NCBI RefSeq assembly: GCF_014873145.1
Contig: NZ_JADBEK010000001.1
Span: 8,556,001-8,620,000 of the forward strand
Source: Nonomuraea angiospora
GTDB taxonomy: Bacteria > Actinomycetota > Actinomycetes > Streptosporangiales > Streptosporangiaceae
DNA length: 64,000 nt
Direction: 5' to 3'
Part shown: positions 16,325 through 28,130 of the stretch, one piece after another
Position numbering within the stretch: the stretch's first letter is position 1
How the letters are laid out: every line of letters begins with the position of its first letter
Position numbers and translations under genes: made by a program
Notes under the pieces: generated by a model
Seen by the model: the letters and a program-made list of their open reading frames with translations, nothing else
Databases searched by the model: none
Told to the model about the DNA's origin: nothing

Positions 16325-16355
16325 TTGACCTTGACGCGACGTCAACGTGTCTAAT
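16325..16355 (+). promoter_or_regulatory. MerR-type promoter (19-bp spacer with dyad)
   Basis: -35 TTGACC at 16325-16330 and -10 TCTAAT at 16350-16355 are separated by 19 bp, the over-long spacer that MerR regulators need. The spacer is spanned by a dyad ACCTTGACG-cga-CGTCAACGT (16328-16348, 8 of 9 positions matched). It drives the gene at 16397. No merR gene is adjacent; the nearest one in the window is at 1743-2486. Confidence 0.75.
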
Positions 16356-16396
16356 CAGGGGCGACCGGCCCGAGAGAGCTGAAAGTGAGGGGACCG

Positions 16397-17008
16397 ATGG
16401 TCAGAGCCGCGCTGCGGATCGTGCTGTTCGAGCTGAAAGGACTGCTGGCCATCGGGCAGTGGATCATCAGGCGTCGTGATGGCGTGCCGGACGGGGCGAC
16501 CGTCGTGACATACACGAAGGCGCAGACGTTCATGCTGTCGCTGATGCTGTTCGCGATGGCGGTCGAGACCGTGGTGGTCGATCTGCTGCTGGTCGCGCTC
16601 GACGTGCCGGCGTGGCTGCGGTTCGCGGTGCTGATCGCCGACGTGTACGGGCTGCTGTTCGGGGTCATGCTGGCCGCCGCCTGCGCCACGAGGCCGCACG
16701 TCATCACCCCGGACGAGTTGCGCATCCGGTTCGGCGTGTATTTCGACGTACGCGTACCGGTCGAGCGGATCGTCGCCGTGCGGGCCAGTCGCAACTACAA
16801 CGAGAGCGGCATGGTCATCGTCAAGGACGGGCGGCTCAGCGTGGCGGTCTCGTCGCAGACGAACGTGACGGTGGAGCTGAGCGAGCCGGTGGCCTTCGTG
16901 CGGCCGTTCGGCAGCCGGGGGGAGGCCACGTCCATCCGGTTCTTCGCCGATGAGCCGGAGAAGGTCGTGGCGGCGCTGCGTACGGACCGGACCGCCGAGG
17001 CCGCCTGA
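16397..17008 (+). CDS. hypothetical membrane protein with PH-like C-terminal domain
   Basis: 203 residues. Two hydrophobic helices (about residues 45-70 and 76-100) follow an N-terminal amphipathic stretch. The C-terminal half is beta-rich (HVITPDELRIRFGVYFDVRV, VERIVAVRAS) and ends in a helix (DEPEKVVAALRTD), the pattern of bacterial PH-like membrane proteins. ATG 16397 has GAGGGG five bases upstream. Its promoter has the architecture of MerR-family targets, so it is probably induced by a small effector. Function is unknown. Confidence 0.7.
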   Translation: MVRAALRIVLFELKGLLAIGQWIIRRRDGVPDGATVVTYTKAQTFMLSLMLFAMAVETVVVDLLLVALDVPAWLRFAVLIADVYGLLFGVMLAAACATRPHVITPDELRIRFGVYFDVRVPVERIVAVRASRNYNESGMVIVKDGRLSVAVSSQTNVTVELSEPVAFVRPFGSRGEATSIRFFADEPEKVVAALRTDRTAEAA

Positions 17009-17041
17009 TCCGCCGGCGTCGCGGACCGGTTCCGGTGCGGT

Positions 17042-17160
17042 CCGGCCCGCGAGGGAGCTGAAGGCCGGGCCGCGGGGCCCGGCCCGCGAGAGAGCTGAAG
17101 GCCGGGCCGTGGAGCCCGGCAGGCGAGGGGGGCAGGGCCGGGCCGTCGCGGCCCGGCCCT
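17042..17160. repeat. 37-bp tandem repeat ending in a GC-rich hairpin
   Basis: Copies start at 17042 and 17079 (CCGGCCCGCGAG-GAGCTGAAGG...), with a third degenerate copy from 17116. A related piece, CCGGCCCGAGAGAGCTGAAAG, lies in the leader of the preceding gene at 16365-16385. The end (17134-17160) is a palindrome AGGGCCGGGCCG-tcg-CGGCCCGGCCCT that may terminate transcription from both convergent genes, though a T-run is lacking. Confidence 0.75.
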
Positions 17161-17169
17161 TCGTGCGGG

Positions 17170-20411
<3,242 letters not shown>

Positions 20412-20531
20412 AAGGGTTCCCCTGGTGGACGAATGCGATGATTCCCTCGAGCCGCCACGCGAACGTAACCCGGCAGAGGATCACTGAGAAGGCCCACTCG
20501 GGCGTCAATATCCGGACATATCCGGATGAGG

Positions 20532-21497
20532 TCACTCGGCGCGGCGGGCGCGGGCGCGCCGCTTGCCCTCGTGCATCGCCTGTACGCGGGCGACCGGGAT
20601 CGTGTGCCCCTCCTCGACCAGGTCGGCGGGCAGCCGCTGCGGCTCGGGCATGGACTCCGCCCACGGGTCCGCGTCCTTGAGCAGCCCGGCCGCCGTGTGC
20701 ACGGTGAAGTCGGCGGGCACGACCTGATCGAGCGACTCCCACGCCACGGGGAACGACACGGGCGCGCCGGGGCGTACGCGAGGGCTGTAGGCGGCCGCCA
20801 CCGTGGCCCCGCCCGCCCTGGTCGAGTCGATGAACACCTTGCCCGCGCGGTCCTCGCGGATGAACGCCGTGGTGGCCAGCGCCGGGTCCACCCGCTCGGC
20901 CCGGGCCGCCAGCGCGCGGGTGGCCGCGGCGAGGTCCTCCATGCCCGTCCCCTCGGCCACGGGCACGAACACGTGCACGCCCTTCGCCCCGCTGGTCTTC
21001 ACCGCGCCCGCCAGCCCGGCCTCGTCGAGGGCCTGGCGCACCAGGAAGGCCCCGCGCACGGCCAGCTCGAAGGCGTCGCTGCCGTCGGGCGGGTCGAGGT
21101 CGAGGATCATGTGGGTGGGATGGGAGCCCACGAACAGCCCCGGGTGGTACTCCACGGCCCGCTGGTTGGCGAACCACAGCAGCGTCCTGCGGTCGTTGCA
21201 GAGCGCGTACGTCACCTGCCGGCGCGACGCCTCGGCCCACACGGAGACCGACTGCACCCATTCGGGGGCGTACTTGGGCAGGTTCTTCTGCATGAACGGC
21301 TCCTGCCCCGGCCGTACGCGGATGACCGAGAGCGCGCGGTCGCGCAGCACCGGGAGGATCCGGTCGGCGACCGCGTCGAGGTAGTCGACCAGGTCGCGCT
21401 TGGTCGCGCCGGCCCCGTCGAACAGGGGCTGGTCGAGGTTGGTGAGCGCCACCCCGTCACGTGTCTCATCGCCGGCCACCCGCCCTACGATGCCCAT
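20532..21497 (-). CDS. stand-alone LigD-type polymerase domain protein (NHEJ primase-polymerase)
   Basis: 321 residues covering only the polymerase (PolDom, archaeo-eukaryotic primase) part of LigD. The catalytic pair is in HMILDLDPPDG (Asp133, Asp135), with KTSGAKGVHVFVPV for nucleotide and phosphate binding and VFIDSTRAG for the later motif. Such enzymes add ribo- or deoxynucleotides during non-homologous end joining. Ligase and phosphoesterase domains are absent and no ku gene is in the window, as in other actinomycetes with split NHEJ genes. It is divergent from the phosphatase gene with only 32 nt between starts. Confidence 0.92.
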   Translation of the reverse strand: MGIVGRVAGDETRDGVALTNLDQPLFDGAGATKRDLVDYLDAVADRILPVLRDRALSVIRVRPGQEPFMQKNLPKYAPEWVQSVSVWAEASRRQVTYALCNDRRTLLWFANQRAVEYHPGLFVGSHPTHMILDLDPPDGSDAFELAVRGAFLVRQALDEAGLAGAVKTSGAKGVHVFVPVAEGTGMEDLAAATRALAARAERVDPALATTAFIREDRAGKVFIDSTRAGGATVAAAYSPRVRPGAPVSFPVAWESLDQVVPADFTVHTAAGLLKDADPWAESMPEPQRLPADLVEEGHTIPVARVQAMHEGKRRARARRAE

Positions 21498-21529
21498 GAC
21501 GTGTGTCCGAGGTCAACAACTGGAGCCCG

Positions 21530-22126
21530 ATGACTCGCTACCTCTACCTCACCCGCCACGGCGAGGCCACGCCGGACGAGAGCGGCCTGACCGCGAACGG
21601 CCGCCGCCAGGCCGCGCTGCTCGGCGAGCGGCTGAAGGACGTCCCCCTCTCCGCCGTCCACCACGGCCCGCTCCCGAGGGCCGCCCAGACCGCGCGCCTG
21701 ATCGCCGAGCACCTTCCCGGCGTGCCCGTGCGCGTCTCGGAGGCGGCCGGGGACTACCTCCCGTACGTGCCGGCGAAGGAAGAGCTGCCCTCTGAGCACG
21801 CGGACCGGTTGCTCGGCTTCCTCGCCGGCTTCCCGGCCGACGGCGGCGCGCGGCTCGCCCGCCAGGCCGAGGAGCTGTTCACCGGTCCGGTGGAGGAGCC
21901 GCGTCACGAGCTCGTCGTCACGCACAACTTCCTGATCGGCTGGCTCGTCCGCGCCGCCCTGGACGCCCCCGGCTGGCGCTGGCTCGGGATCAACCACTGC
22001 AACGCCGCCCTGACCGTCATCCGATATTCGCCGGACCGCCCGTCCTCCGTGCTCTTCTTCAACGACATGGCCCACCTGCCGCCCGAGCTCAGGTGGACCG
22101 GATTCCCGCCCGAGCTGCGCCTGTAG
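21530..22126 (+). CDS. histidine phosphatase family protein
   Basis: 198 residues with the phosphoglycerate mutase-like motif LTRHGEAT (phospho-accepting His), an Arg in HGPLPRAAQTA and the second catalytic His in VVTHNFLIGWLV. It is a small cytoplasmic phosphatase, and the substrate is unknown. ATG 21530 has GGAG five bases upstream; a GTG at 21503 is in frame but less likely. Its last 38 nt overlap the convergent gene at 22089-22724. Confidence 0.88.
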   Translation: MTRYLYLTRHGEATPDESGLTANGRRQAALLGERLKDVPLSAVHHGPLPRAAQTARLIAEHLPGVPVRVSEAAGDYLPYVPAKEELPSEHADRLLGFLAGFPADGGARLARQAEELFTGPVEEPRHELVVTHNFLIGWLVRAALDAPGWRWLGINHCNAALTVIRYSPDRPSSVLFFNDMAHLPPELRWTGFPPELRL

Positions 22127-22724
22127 CTCCCCGCAGGCCGGGCAGCGCGGCCGGCCGCCCGCTGAGCAGCAGGAGCAGCGCCTGTACGGGCCCTTCGACC
22201 ACGTCCCCCTCGCCCGCCGACCAGTCCACGTCCGTGGCCACGAGCCGCAGCCCGCGCAGGCGCCGCTGCGGATGGAAGGGGAAGCCGCGCTCCCAGATGT
22301 GCGCGGCGCAGGCGCGGGCCGCCTCCAGCGGCATGGCCCGGTCGAGGCCGAGCGGCACGGCGATGTCCTGGGCGTGGACCAGCACGTCGAAGAGCGGGTC
22401 GAGTGGCTTGGTCGTCGGCGCCCGGCGGTGCGAGGTGGCCGACTCGCGTACCTGCGCGACGAGCTCGCCGACCGGCAGCCTGGCGTGACGTACCGCCGTG
22501 TCGTGGACGAAACGATTGAAGCTCCCGCGCGCCCGGACGAAGTCCACCATCGCCCGCGGGACGCTCACCCTGGTGGCGAGCGCGAGGTGGGCGGCCACGT
22601 CGCGGATCCGCCAGCCCTCGCAGAGCGAGGGCCGCTCCCAGTCGTCCGGGGGCAGCGAGCCGAGCAGGTCGGCCACGCCGCGCCGCTCGATCTCGAGGGC
22701 GGCCCAGATCTCTTCCTGGTTCAT
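22089..22724 (-). CDS. maleylpyruvate isomerase-like / TIGR03083 family protein (DinB fold)
   Basis: 211 residues. The N-terminal DinB-type four-helix bundle has LLGSLPPDDWERPSLCEGW, then IRDVAAHLAL with the metal-binding His, and a later LVHAQDIAVPLG His, as in mycothiol-dependent maleylpyruvate isomerase-like proteins of actinomycetes. Function is unproven; many members are thought to use mycothiol or a metal. It is divergent from a MarR regulator with a palindromic region in the 62-nt gap and is probably controlled by it. Confidence 0.82.
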   Translation of the reverse strand: MNQEEIWAALEIERRGVADLLGSLPPDDWERPSLCEGWRIRDVAAHLALATRVSVPRAMVDFVRARGSFNRFVHDTAVRHARLPVGELVAQVRESATSHRRAPTTKPLDPLFDVLVHAQDIAVPLGLDRAMPLEAARACAAHIWERGFPFHPQRRLRGLRLVATDVDWSAGEGDVVEGPVQALLLLLSGRPAALPGLRGATGAARAGIRST

Positions 22725-22740
22725 CGCACCCTCCCATTGC

Positions 22741-22761
22741 TAAGGTGGCCTTAATATAAGG
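22741..22761. promoter_or_regulatory. overlapping palindromes, likely MarR operator
   Basis: TAAGG-tgg-CCTTA (22741-22753) overlaps CCTTA-ata-TAAGG (22749-22761) in the short gap between the DinB-fold gene and the MarR gene. Two overlapping dyads in a divergent promoter are typical of MarR autoregulation. Confidence 0.65.
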
Positions 22762-22786
22762 CTTCCTGGGCGATTGGAGAAGGGGC

Positions 22787-23212
22787 TTGGCCGCCACACA
22801 TCCACCGCACGTCATTGCCCTGCTCTATGAGGCGTACCTGCGGCTGCAGGATGTCGTGCTCGACGCCGGCAGGACGTACGACGCCCGCATCCGGCCGGCG
22901 CACTCGGCGGTGTTCTTCCACATGGAGCACGACGGCATCCGCCTGAGCAGGCTCGCGGAGAAGGCGCAGATGACCCCGCAGGCGATGGGGGCGCTGGTCG
23001 ACGACCTCGAGGAGCTGGGCTACCTGCGCCGGGTGCCCGATCCGGCCGATCGCCGCGCCAAGCTCATCGAGTTCACCGAGCGTGGCGACGAGGCGCTGAG
23101 GGTCGGCTACACCGCGATCGACGACGTCGAACGACGCCTCGCGGCCCTGCTCGGCGAGGACGGCCTCGCCGAGCTGAACACCACGTTGGGCCGCGTCATC
23201 GACGCCTTCTAG
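22787..23212 (+). CDS. MarR family transcriptional regulator
   Basis: 141 residues. The winged helix has LAEKAQMTPQAMGALVDDLE (recognition helix) and YLRRVPDPADRRAKLIEFTE (wing with the conserved DxRxK-type sequence). N- and C-terminal helices form the dimer interface. The start is TTG at 22787, preceded by GGAGAAGGGG. It is divergent from the DinB-fold gene and probably represses both through the palindromes at 22741-22761. Confidence 0.9.
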   Translation: MAATHPPHVIALLYEAYLRLQDVVLDAGRTYDARIRPAHSAVFFHMEHDGIRLSRLAEKAQMTPQAMGALVDDLEELGYLRRVPDPADRRAKLIEFTERGDEALRVGYTAIDDVERRLAALLGEDGLAELNTTLGRVIDAF

Positions 23213-23383
23213 CCGGCCGTCTTCTCCCGTTCCTCGCGGGTGGGGATCAGCCCGGCGGGCGCGAGGATCTTCGACTCCTCGAATGGCGCCTCCGTGGTCC
23301 TTCTGGTGGTGGACGGCGGGGCCCAGACGCCTGCGTCCCGTCGTACTTCGGCCGGGGGCTTTGGGGTGGACGGGGGCCGGACG

Positions 23384-26300
23384 CTACGTCGCGCCGTACT
23401 TCGGCCGGGCCGGGTCGGCTGTGGTCACGGCCGTCTGCGCGTCCAGCTCCCAGCCTTTCGCGTACGCCGCGGCGAACCCTTGTCCGCCCAGCGCGGCCTG
23501 CCCCCGGCGGGTGAGCTCGCGGACCTGCGGATCGGTGTGGTCGTGCGCGCCCCGCAGCCGGGCGGCGGCACCGAGCAGCACGGCCGACTTGTGCCGCCGC
23601 CCGCGCGCCTCGGCGAGCGCGGCCGTGTTCACCGTCACCAGCGACAGGACCGGCAGTTCGCGGGTCGCCAGCGCGGCCGCGTACGCCTCCCGCAGCCCCT
23701 TGTCCGCGCCGGGCAGGTCGCCCAGCGCCAGGCACAGCGCGGCCCGTGCGCTGCCGACCAGCGTCCGGGCGTGGTCCGCGGGGAACGCGGTGCCGCCGAG
23801 CAGACCCCGTTCGGCGTCGTCGAGCAGGTCGCCCGCCCTGTCCAGGTCGCCGAGCCGCACCCGGAGGCCGGCCTCCCATGCGTCGACCAGGACCAGCAGC
23901 TCCGCCGAGGACGCGTGCACCGCCCGCTCCCGGGCGGAGTCGATCATCGCCATCGCCCGGCCGGTGTCGCCGCGCCGGAGGTGCACGTCGATCCAGCGCA
24001 GGTCGCTGTAGAGCTGGTCGCCGAGGCTGAGCGTGCCGAACTCGCCCGCCAGCCTCCGGGCCTCGCGCAGGTCGGCCAGCGCGCCGTCGAGGTCGTCGTA
24101 CCGCCGCAGCCGGGCGCGCATCGACAGCGTGGCGGCCTGGCCCCAACGGTCGCCGGCCTGCCGGAAGCGGGCCAGGGCCGCCTTCACATGGACCCGCGTC
24201 CGGTCGAGCGCGCCCGCGTTCTCGGCGATCTCGGCCTGGAACATGTGGGCCAGCCCGGACAGCCACCCGTCGTTGCCGTCGGCCAGGCGCTGGAAGATCG
24301 CGAGCGCGGCCTGCTCCTCCTCCAGGAAGAGCAGGATCGGGCCGAACACCCGGTAGTGGCCCGGCAGCTCCGGATGCGCGAGCAGGCGGTCGGCCAGCCC
24401 GCGCATCTCCGCCCGGTCGTCCGCGGCTTCCCCGGCGGTGATCCCCGACAGGATGTCCGCCCGGCTGAGCAGGTAGGCGGCTCGGGCGCAGTCGCGCTCG
24501 GGCGTCGGCCCGCCGCCGGGTATCGCCAGGGTCTCGCCCAGCCAGTAGGCGGCGTCGAGGTGGCGGCCGGACATCTGCCAGTACCAGGCCAGGGTGAGGG
24601 CGAGGGCGGTCGCGCCGGGAGAGTCGTGGGTGGCGCACAGGTGGCGCAGGGCGGCGAGCGTGTTGTCGTACTCGGAGCCGATGACCTTCATGGCCGTCAG
24701 CTGGCCGGGCCCGCGCAGCTGAGGGTCGTGGCGGGCCATCAGCTCGGTGAAGTGGGCGGCGGCCAGGGCGCGGGCCGTGCCGAGGTCGCCGGTGTCGGTC
24801 AGGCGGTCGGCGCCGTACTCGCGGATGGTTTCGAGCATGCGATAGCGGCCGGTGTCGGGCGCGAGCTGCAGCAGCGACCGGTCGACGAGGGTGGCGAGCA
24901 GTTCGGGGATCTCGGCGGCGGGTACGGCGGTGCCGGCGCAGACGGCGGTGGCCGAGGCGGTGGTGACGCCGCCGGCCAGGATGGAGATCCGTTCCGCGAC
25001 GGTGCGTTCGTGCTCGTCGAGCAGCTCCCAGCTCCAGGCGATGACCGCGCGCAGGGTACGGTGCCGGGGCGGCGCGGTGCGGCTGCCGGTGGTGAGCAGC
25101 CGGAACCGGTCGGAGAGCCCGTCGGCCAGGTCGGGCAGCGACATCGTACGCAACCGGGCGGCGGCCAGCTCGAGGGCCAGCGGCATGCCGTCCAGGCCGT
25201 GCACCACGCGCACCACGTCGGGCAGCGTGGTCTCGTCGACGTCGAAACCGGGTCGCACGGCCGCGGCCCGCTCGGTGAACAGGCGTACCGAGGCCGCCGT
25301 CCGGGCCTGTTCGACGCTGTCGTCCGGGTCGGGCAGCGCGAGCGGGGCCAACGGCACGAGCGCCTCGCCGTCGACCGCGAGAGGTTCGCGGCTGGTGGCG
25401 AGCACGCGCAGCCCGGGGCAGCGGGGCAGCAGCGACGCGACCAGGTGGGCCACGGCGTCGATCAGGTGCTCGCAGTTGTCGACCAGCAGCAGGCCCTCCC
25501 GGCCGCCGAGCTCGCCGACGAGGACGTCCAGCTCGTCACCCTCGACCCGCTTGCGGGCGTCGAGCATCGCGCCGCCCCGGAGCCCGGTCCCGGCGAGTAC
25601 GGCCGTGGCGATCTTCGCCGGTTCGGTGACGGGCGCGAGGTCAATAAGCCAGCCGCCGTCGCGGTATTCGTGCTGGTGGCGGCGGGCGGCCTCCAGCGCG
25701 AGCCGGGTCTTCCCGGCGCCGCCGGGGCCGAGGACGGTGACCAGGCGTCCGGTGGCGAGCAGGGCGCCGATGCGCGTGAGGTCGTCGTCGCGGCCGATGA
25801 AGCTGGTCAGCGGCGCGGGCAGGTTGGCCGGCCGGATCAGGCCGGGCTCGGTGGCCACCCGCCACCCGGCATCCCGCCCGGCCACGGCCGCAGCGCTCCC
25901 GCCCCCGGTGTCCGCGCCCGCAGCGCTCCCGTTCTTGGCGTTCGCGCCCGCCGGGCTCCTGGACGCAGTGCCTGCAGCCGAGGCGTCTCGCGCCAGGACG
26001 GGCTGGTCGGGGCGTAGCAGGCGCAGATGGCGTTCCCGCAGGGCGGTGCCCGGGTCGGCGCCGAGGACGTCGGCCAGGGTGTGGCGGACCCGCTCGTAGA
26101 CGGCCAGCGCCTCGGCCTGACGCCCCTGGGCGGCGAGCGCGTCCATCAGCAGCGCGGCCGCCCGCTCGTGGACCGGGTGCTCGGCCAGCAACCCGGTCAG
26201 CCGGGCAGCGGCCACCTCGGCCCGCCCCAGCGACAACTCGGCGTTGGCGAGGTCGGCGACCGCCTCGATCGACACCTGTGCCAGCCGGGTCGCCACCGTG

Positions 26301-26767
26301 GGCGCGACCGCGGCGATGAGTGCGGGTTCGGCGCCAGGACGGTCGCCCCACAACGCCACGGCCTCGGCGAGCGAGGCGCCCGCGGCCTCGGGGTCATCTG
26401 CCCGCAGCCTCTCCCGACCGGCAGTGGTGAGCTGTTCGAAATGCAGCGCGTCCACGTCGGCCGCGTTCACCGCCAGCCGGTAGCCGCCCGTGACCTGCAC
26501 GACCACGCCGCCGGCCGCGTCGGCCGGAGTGAGGGCGCGGCGCAGGCGGGAGACGAGGGTCTGCAGGGCGGGGCCGGGGCCGGACGGCGGCTCCTCCGCC
26601 CAGATCGCGTCGACCAGTACGCCCGGCTCCACCGCGCGGCCACCGGCGAGCGCCAGCCGGACGAGCAGGCCCCGCAACCGCGCGCCCAGAACGGGCAGGA
26701 CGGTGTCACCGCGAGACACCTGAAACGCGCCGAGCAGCGTGACGCGAAGCCGTGCATCCCCGTCCAT
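23384..26767 (-). CDS. AfsR/SARP-type regulator (wHTH-BTAD-NB-ARC-TPR)
   Basis: 1127 residues. OmpR-like winged helix (1-95, LTLLGAFQVSRGDTV through GGYRLAV), bacterial transcriptional activation domain (about 100-250, LPGRQAEALAVYERVR-type helices), and an Ala/Gly-rich linker (260-300). The NB-ARC STAND ATPase starts at about 325, with Walker A GPGGAGKT (347-354), Walker B LLLVDNCEHL and a sensor LATSREPL. Winged helix and TPR-like repeats run to the C terminus. This is the build of AfsR-like activators of secondary metabolism. No biosynthetic cluster is adjacent. A 15-bp stretch of its 3' end (CGTACTTCGGCCGGG) is repeated 53 bp further downstream. Confidence 0.93.
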   Translation of the reverse strand: MDGDARLRVTLLGAFQVSRGDTVLPVLGARLRGLLVRLALAGGRAVEPGVLVDAIWAEEPPSGPGPALQTLVSRLRRALTPADAAGGVVVQVTGGYRLAVNAADVDALHFEQLTTAGRERLRADDPEAAGASLAEAVALWGDRPGAEPALIAAVAPTVATRLAQVSIEAVADLANAELSLGRAEVAAARLTGLLAEHPVHERAAALLMDALAAQGRQAEALAVYERVRHTLADVLGADPGTALRERHLRLLRPDQPVLARDASAAGTASRSPAGANAKNGSAAGADTGGGSAAAVAGRDAGWRVATEPGLIRPANLPAPLTSFIGRDDDLTRIGALLATGRLVTVLGPGGAGKTRLALEAARRHQHEYRDGGWLIDLAPVTEPAKIATAVLAGTGLRGGAMLDARKRVEGDELDVLVGELGGREGLLLVDNCEHLIDAVAHLVASLLPRCPGLRVLATSREPLAVDGEALVPLAPLALPDPDDSVEQARTAASVRLFTERAAAVRPGFDVDETTLPDVVRVVHGLDGMPLALELAAARLRTMSLPDLADGLSDRFRLLTTGSRTAPPRHRTLRAVIAWSWELLDEHERTVAERISILAGGVTTASATAVCAGTAVPAAEIPELLATLVDRSLLQLAPDTGRYRMLETIREYGADRLTDTGDLGTARALAAAHFTELMARHDPQLRGPGQLTAMKVIGSEYDNTLAALRHLCATHDSPGATALALTLAWYWQMSGRHLDAAYWLGETLAIPGGGPTPERDCARAAYLLSRADILSGITAGEAADDRAEMRGLADRLLAHPELPGHYRVFGPILLFLEEEQAALAIFQRLADGNDGWLSGLAHMFQAEIAENAGALDRTRVHVKAALARFRQAGDRWGQAATLSMRARLRRYDDLDGALADLREARRLAGEFGTLSLGDQLYSDLRWIDVHLRRGDTGRAMAMIDSARERAVHASSAELLVLVDAWEAGLRVRLGDLDRAGDLLDDAERGLLGGTAFPADHARTLVGSARAALCLALGDLPGADKGLREAYAAALATRELPVLSLVTVNTAALAEARGRRHKSAVLLGAAARLRGAHDHTDPQVRELTRRGQAALGGQGFAAAYAKGWELDAQTAVTTADPARPKYGAT

Positions 26768-26900
26768 TCCCCAATCTTCGCGTGTTCCCCCGCAAGACCT
26801 CGAAACAGGGCAGCCGTGTCAGCGCCGTATTCGCCCCGTGTCAGCGACCCGCCTCAGTCTTCGCATGCCGTACCACCATCTCGAACAACGGAGGCAGCAG

Positions 26901-28113
26901 ATGATCGAGACCGACAACGCCGGCGGCTGGGTCCGGAGCTGGGGCGCCTCGCCCCAGGCGGCGCACGACGGGCTCGGCTCGCTGGATGGCCACCCGCCCC
27001 TCGCCGACGTGACCCTGCGCCAGGTGGTGCGTATCAGCGGTGGCGGGCGCCGGGTGCGCGTCCGCTTCACCAACGAGTTCGGGACCGCGCCCTTCACCAT
27101 CGGCGCGGCGCGGGTGGGCCTCGCGGCGCCCGGCGGTGGTGTGCGGCCGGGCAACGAGCGCGTGCTGACCTTCTCCGGCGCGTCGGCCGTCACCGTCCCG
27201 GCGGGCGCGCCGATCCTCAGCGATCCGGTCGACCTGCCCCTGCCCGCCCTCGCCAAGCTGTCCATCAGCCTCTACCTGCCGGGGAGCGTGGAGACCTGCA
27301 CCTGCCACGACCCCGCCCTGCAGACCGGCTGGACGATCCCGGGCGACGCCGTCGGCGCCCTCACCCTGCCGGAGGACGCGGAGGTTCTGCCGGTGCGGGC
27401 CCTGATCTCCGCCGTCGAGCTGCTCCCCGACTCCCCGGCCAAGACGGTCGTCGTGGTGGGCGACTCCCGCGCCGACGGCGCCGGCTCGACCCCGGACGCC
27501 AACCACAGCTGGCCGGAGCTGCTGGCCGGAGCTGCTGGCCGAGCGTCTCGCCGAGCGGGGCGTGGCCGCCGGCTACGTCTCCAACCAGGGCATCAGCGGC
27601 AACCGGCTGCTCAACGACGGCATCGGTGCCGCCGCCCTGGCCCGCTTCGACCGTGACGTGCTGGCGACGCCCGGCCTCGGCTACGTGGTGCTCTCCGTAG
27701 GCGGCAACGACCTCGGCATCTCCTTCGCCCCGCGGGACGACGACGGTCCTCTGGCCGATTTCCTGAAGATGTTCCCTGGCGCCCCGGTGACGGCGGACGA
27801 TGTCATCGCGGGCTACCGCCAGCTGATCGCCCGGGCGCACGAGCGCGGCGTGCGGGTCTACGCCACCACGATCGCGCCCTACGAGGGCGCGGAGATCTAC
27901 ACCCCGGAGGGTGAGAGCGCACGCCAGGCGGTCAACGAGTGGATCCGCACCGGCGGCGCCTTCGACGCCGTGCTGGACTTCGACGCCGTCTGGCGCGACC
28001 CGGACCGCCCTAGCCGGATCAGGGAGGACTTCCACGCCGGCGACCAGCTGCACGGCAACGACGCGGGCTACCGGGCCCTGGCCGACTCCATAGAGCTGTC
28101 GCTGTTCGGCTGA
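26901..28113 (+). pseudogene. SGNH/GDSL hydrolase, frameshifted by a 13-bp tandem duplication
   Basis: ATG 26901 follows AACGGAGG. The first frame encodes the N-terminal beta-sandwich (GGWVRSWGASPQAAH, QVVRISGGGRRVRVRFTNEF) and block I VVVVGDSRADGAG with the catalytic Ser. At 27510-27535 the 13-mer TGGCCGGAGCTGC occurs twice; deleting one copy restores one frame through GYVSNQGISGNRLL, VLSVGGNDLG (block III) and DQLHGNDAGY (catalytic Asp/His). Full length would be about 400 residues. As sequenced, the first frame ends in about 250 codons of which the last 45 are nonsense. Either a true inactivating mutation or an assembly error. Confidence 0.88.
27510..27535. repeat. 13-bp perfect tandem duplication causing a frameshift
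   Basis: TGGCCGGAGCTGC at 27510-27522 and again at 27523-27535, followed by a partial third start TGGCCG. It interrupts the GDSL hydrolase reading frame. Confidence 0.97.
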
Positions 28114-28130
28114 GCCGGCCCGCCTGTGGG

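Noticed and set aside
23240..26017. 925-codon plus-strand open frame opposite the SARP-type gene
   Set aside because: Shadow frame; the minus strand has complete wHTH, BTAD and NB-ARC motifs.
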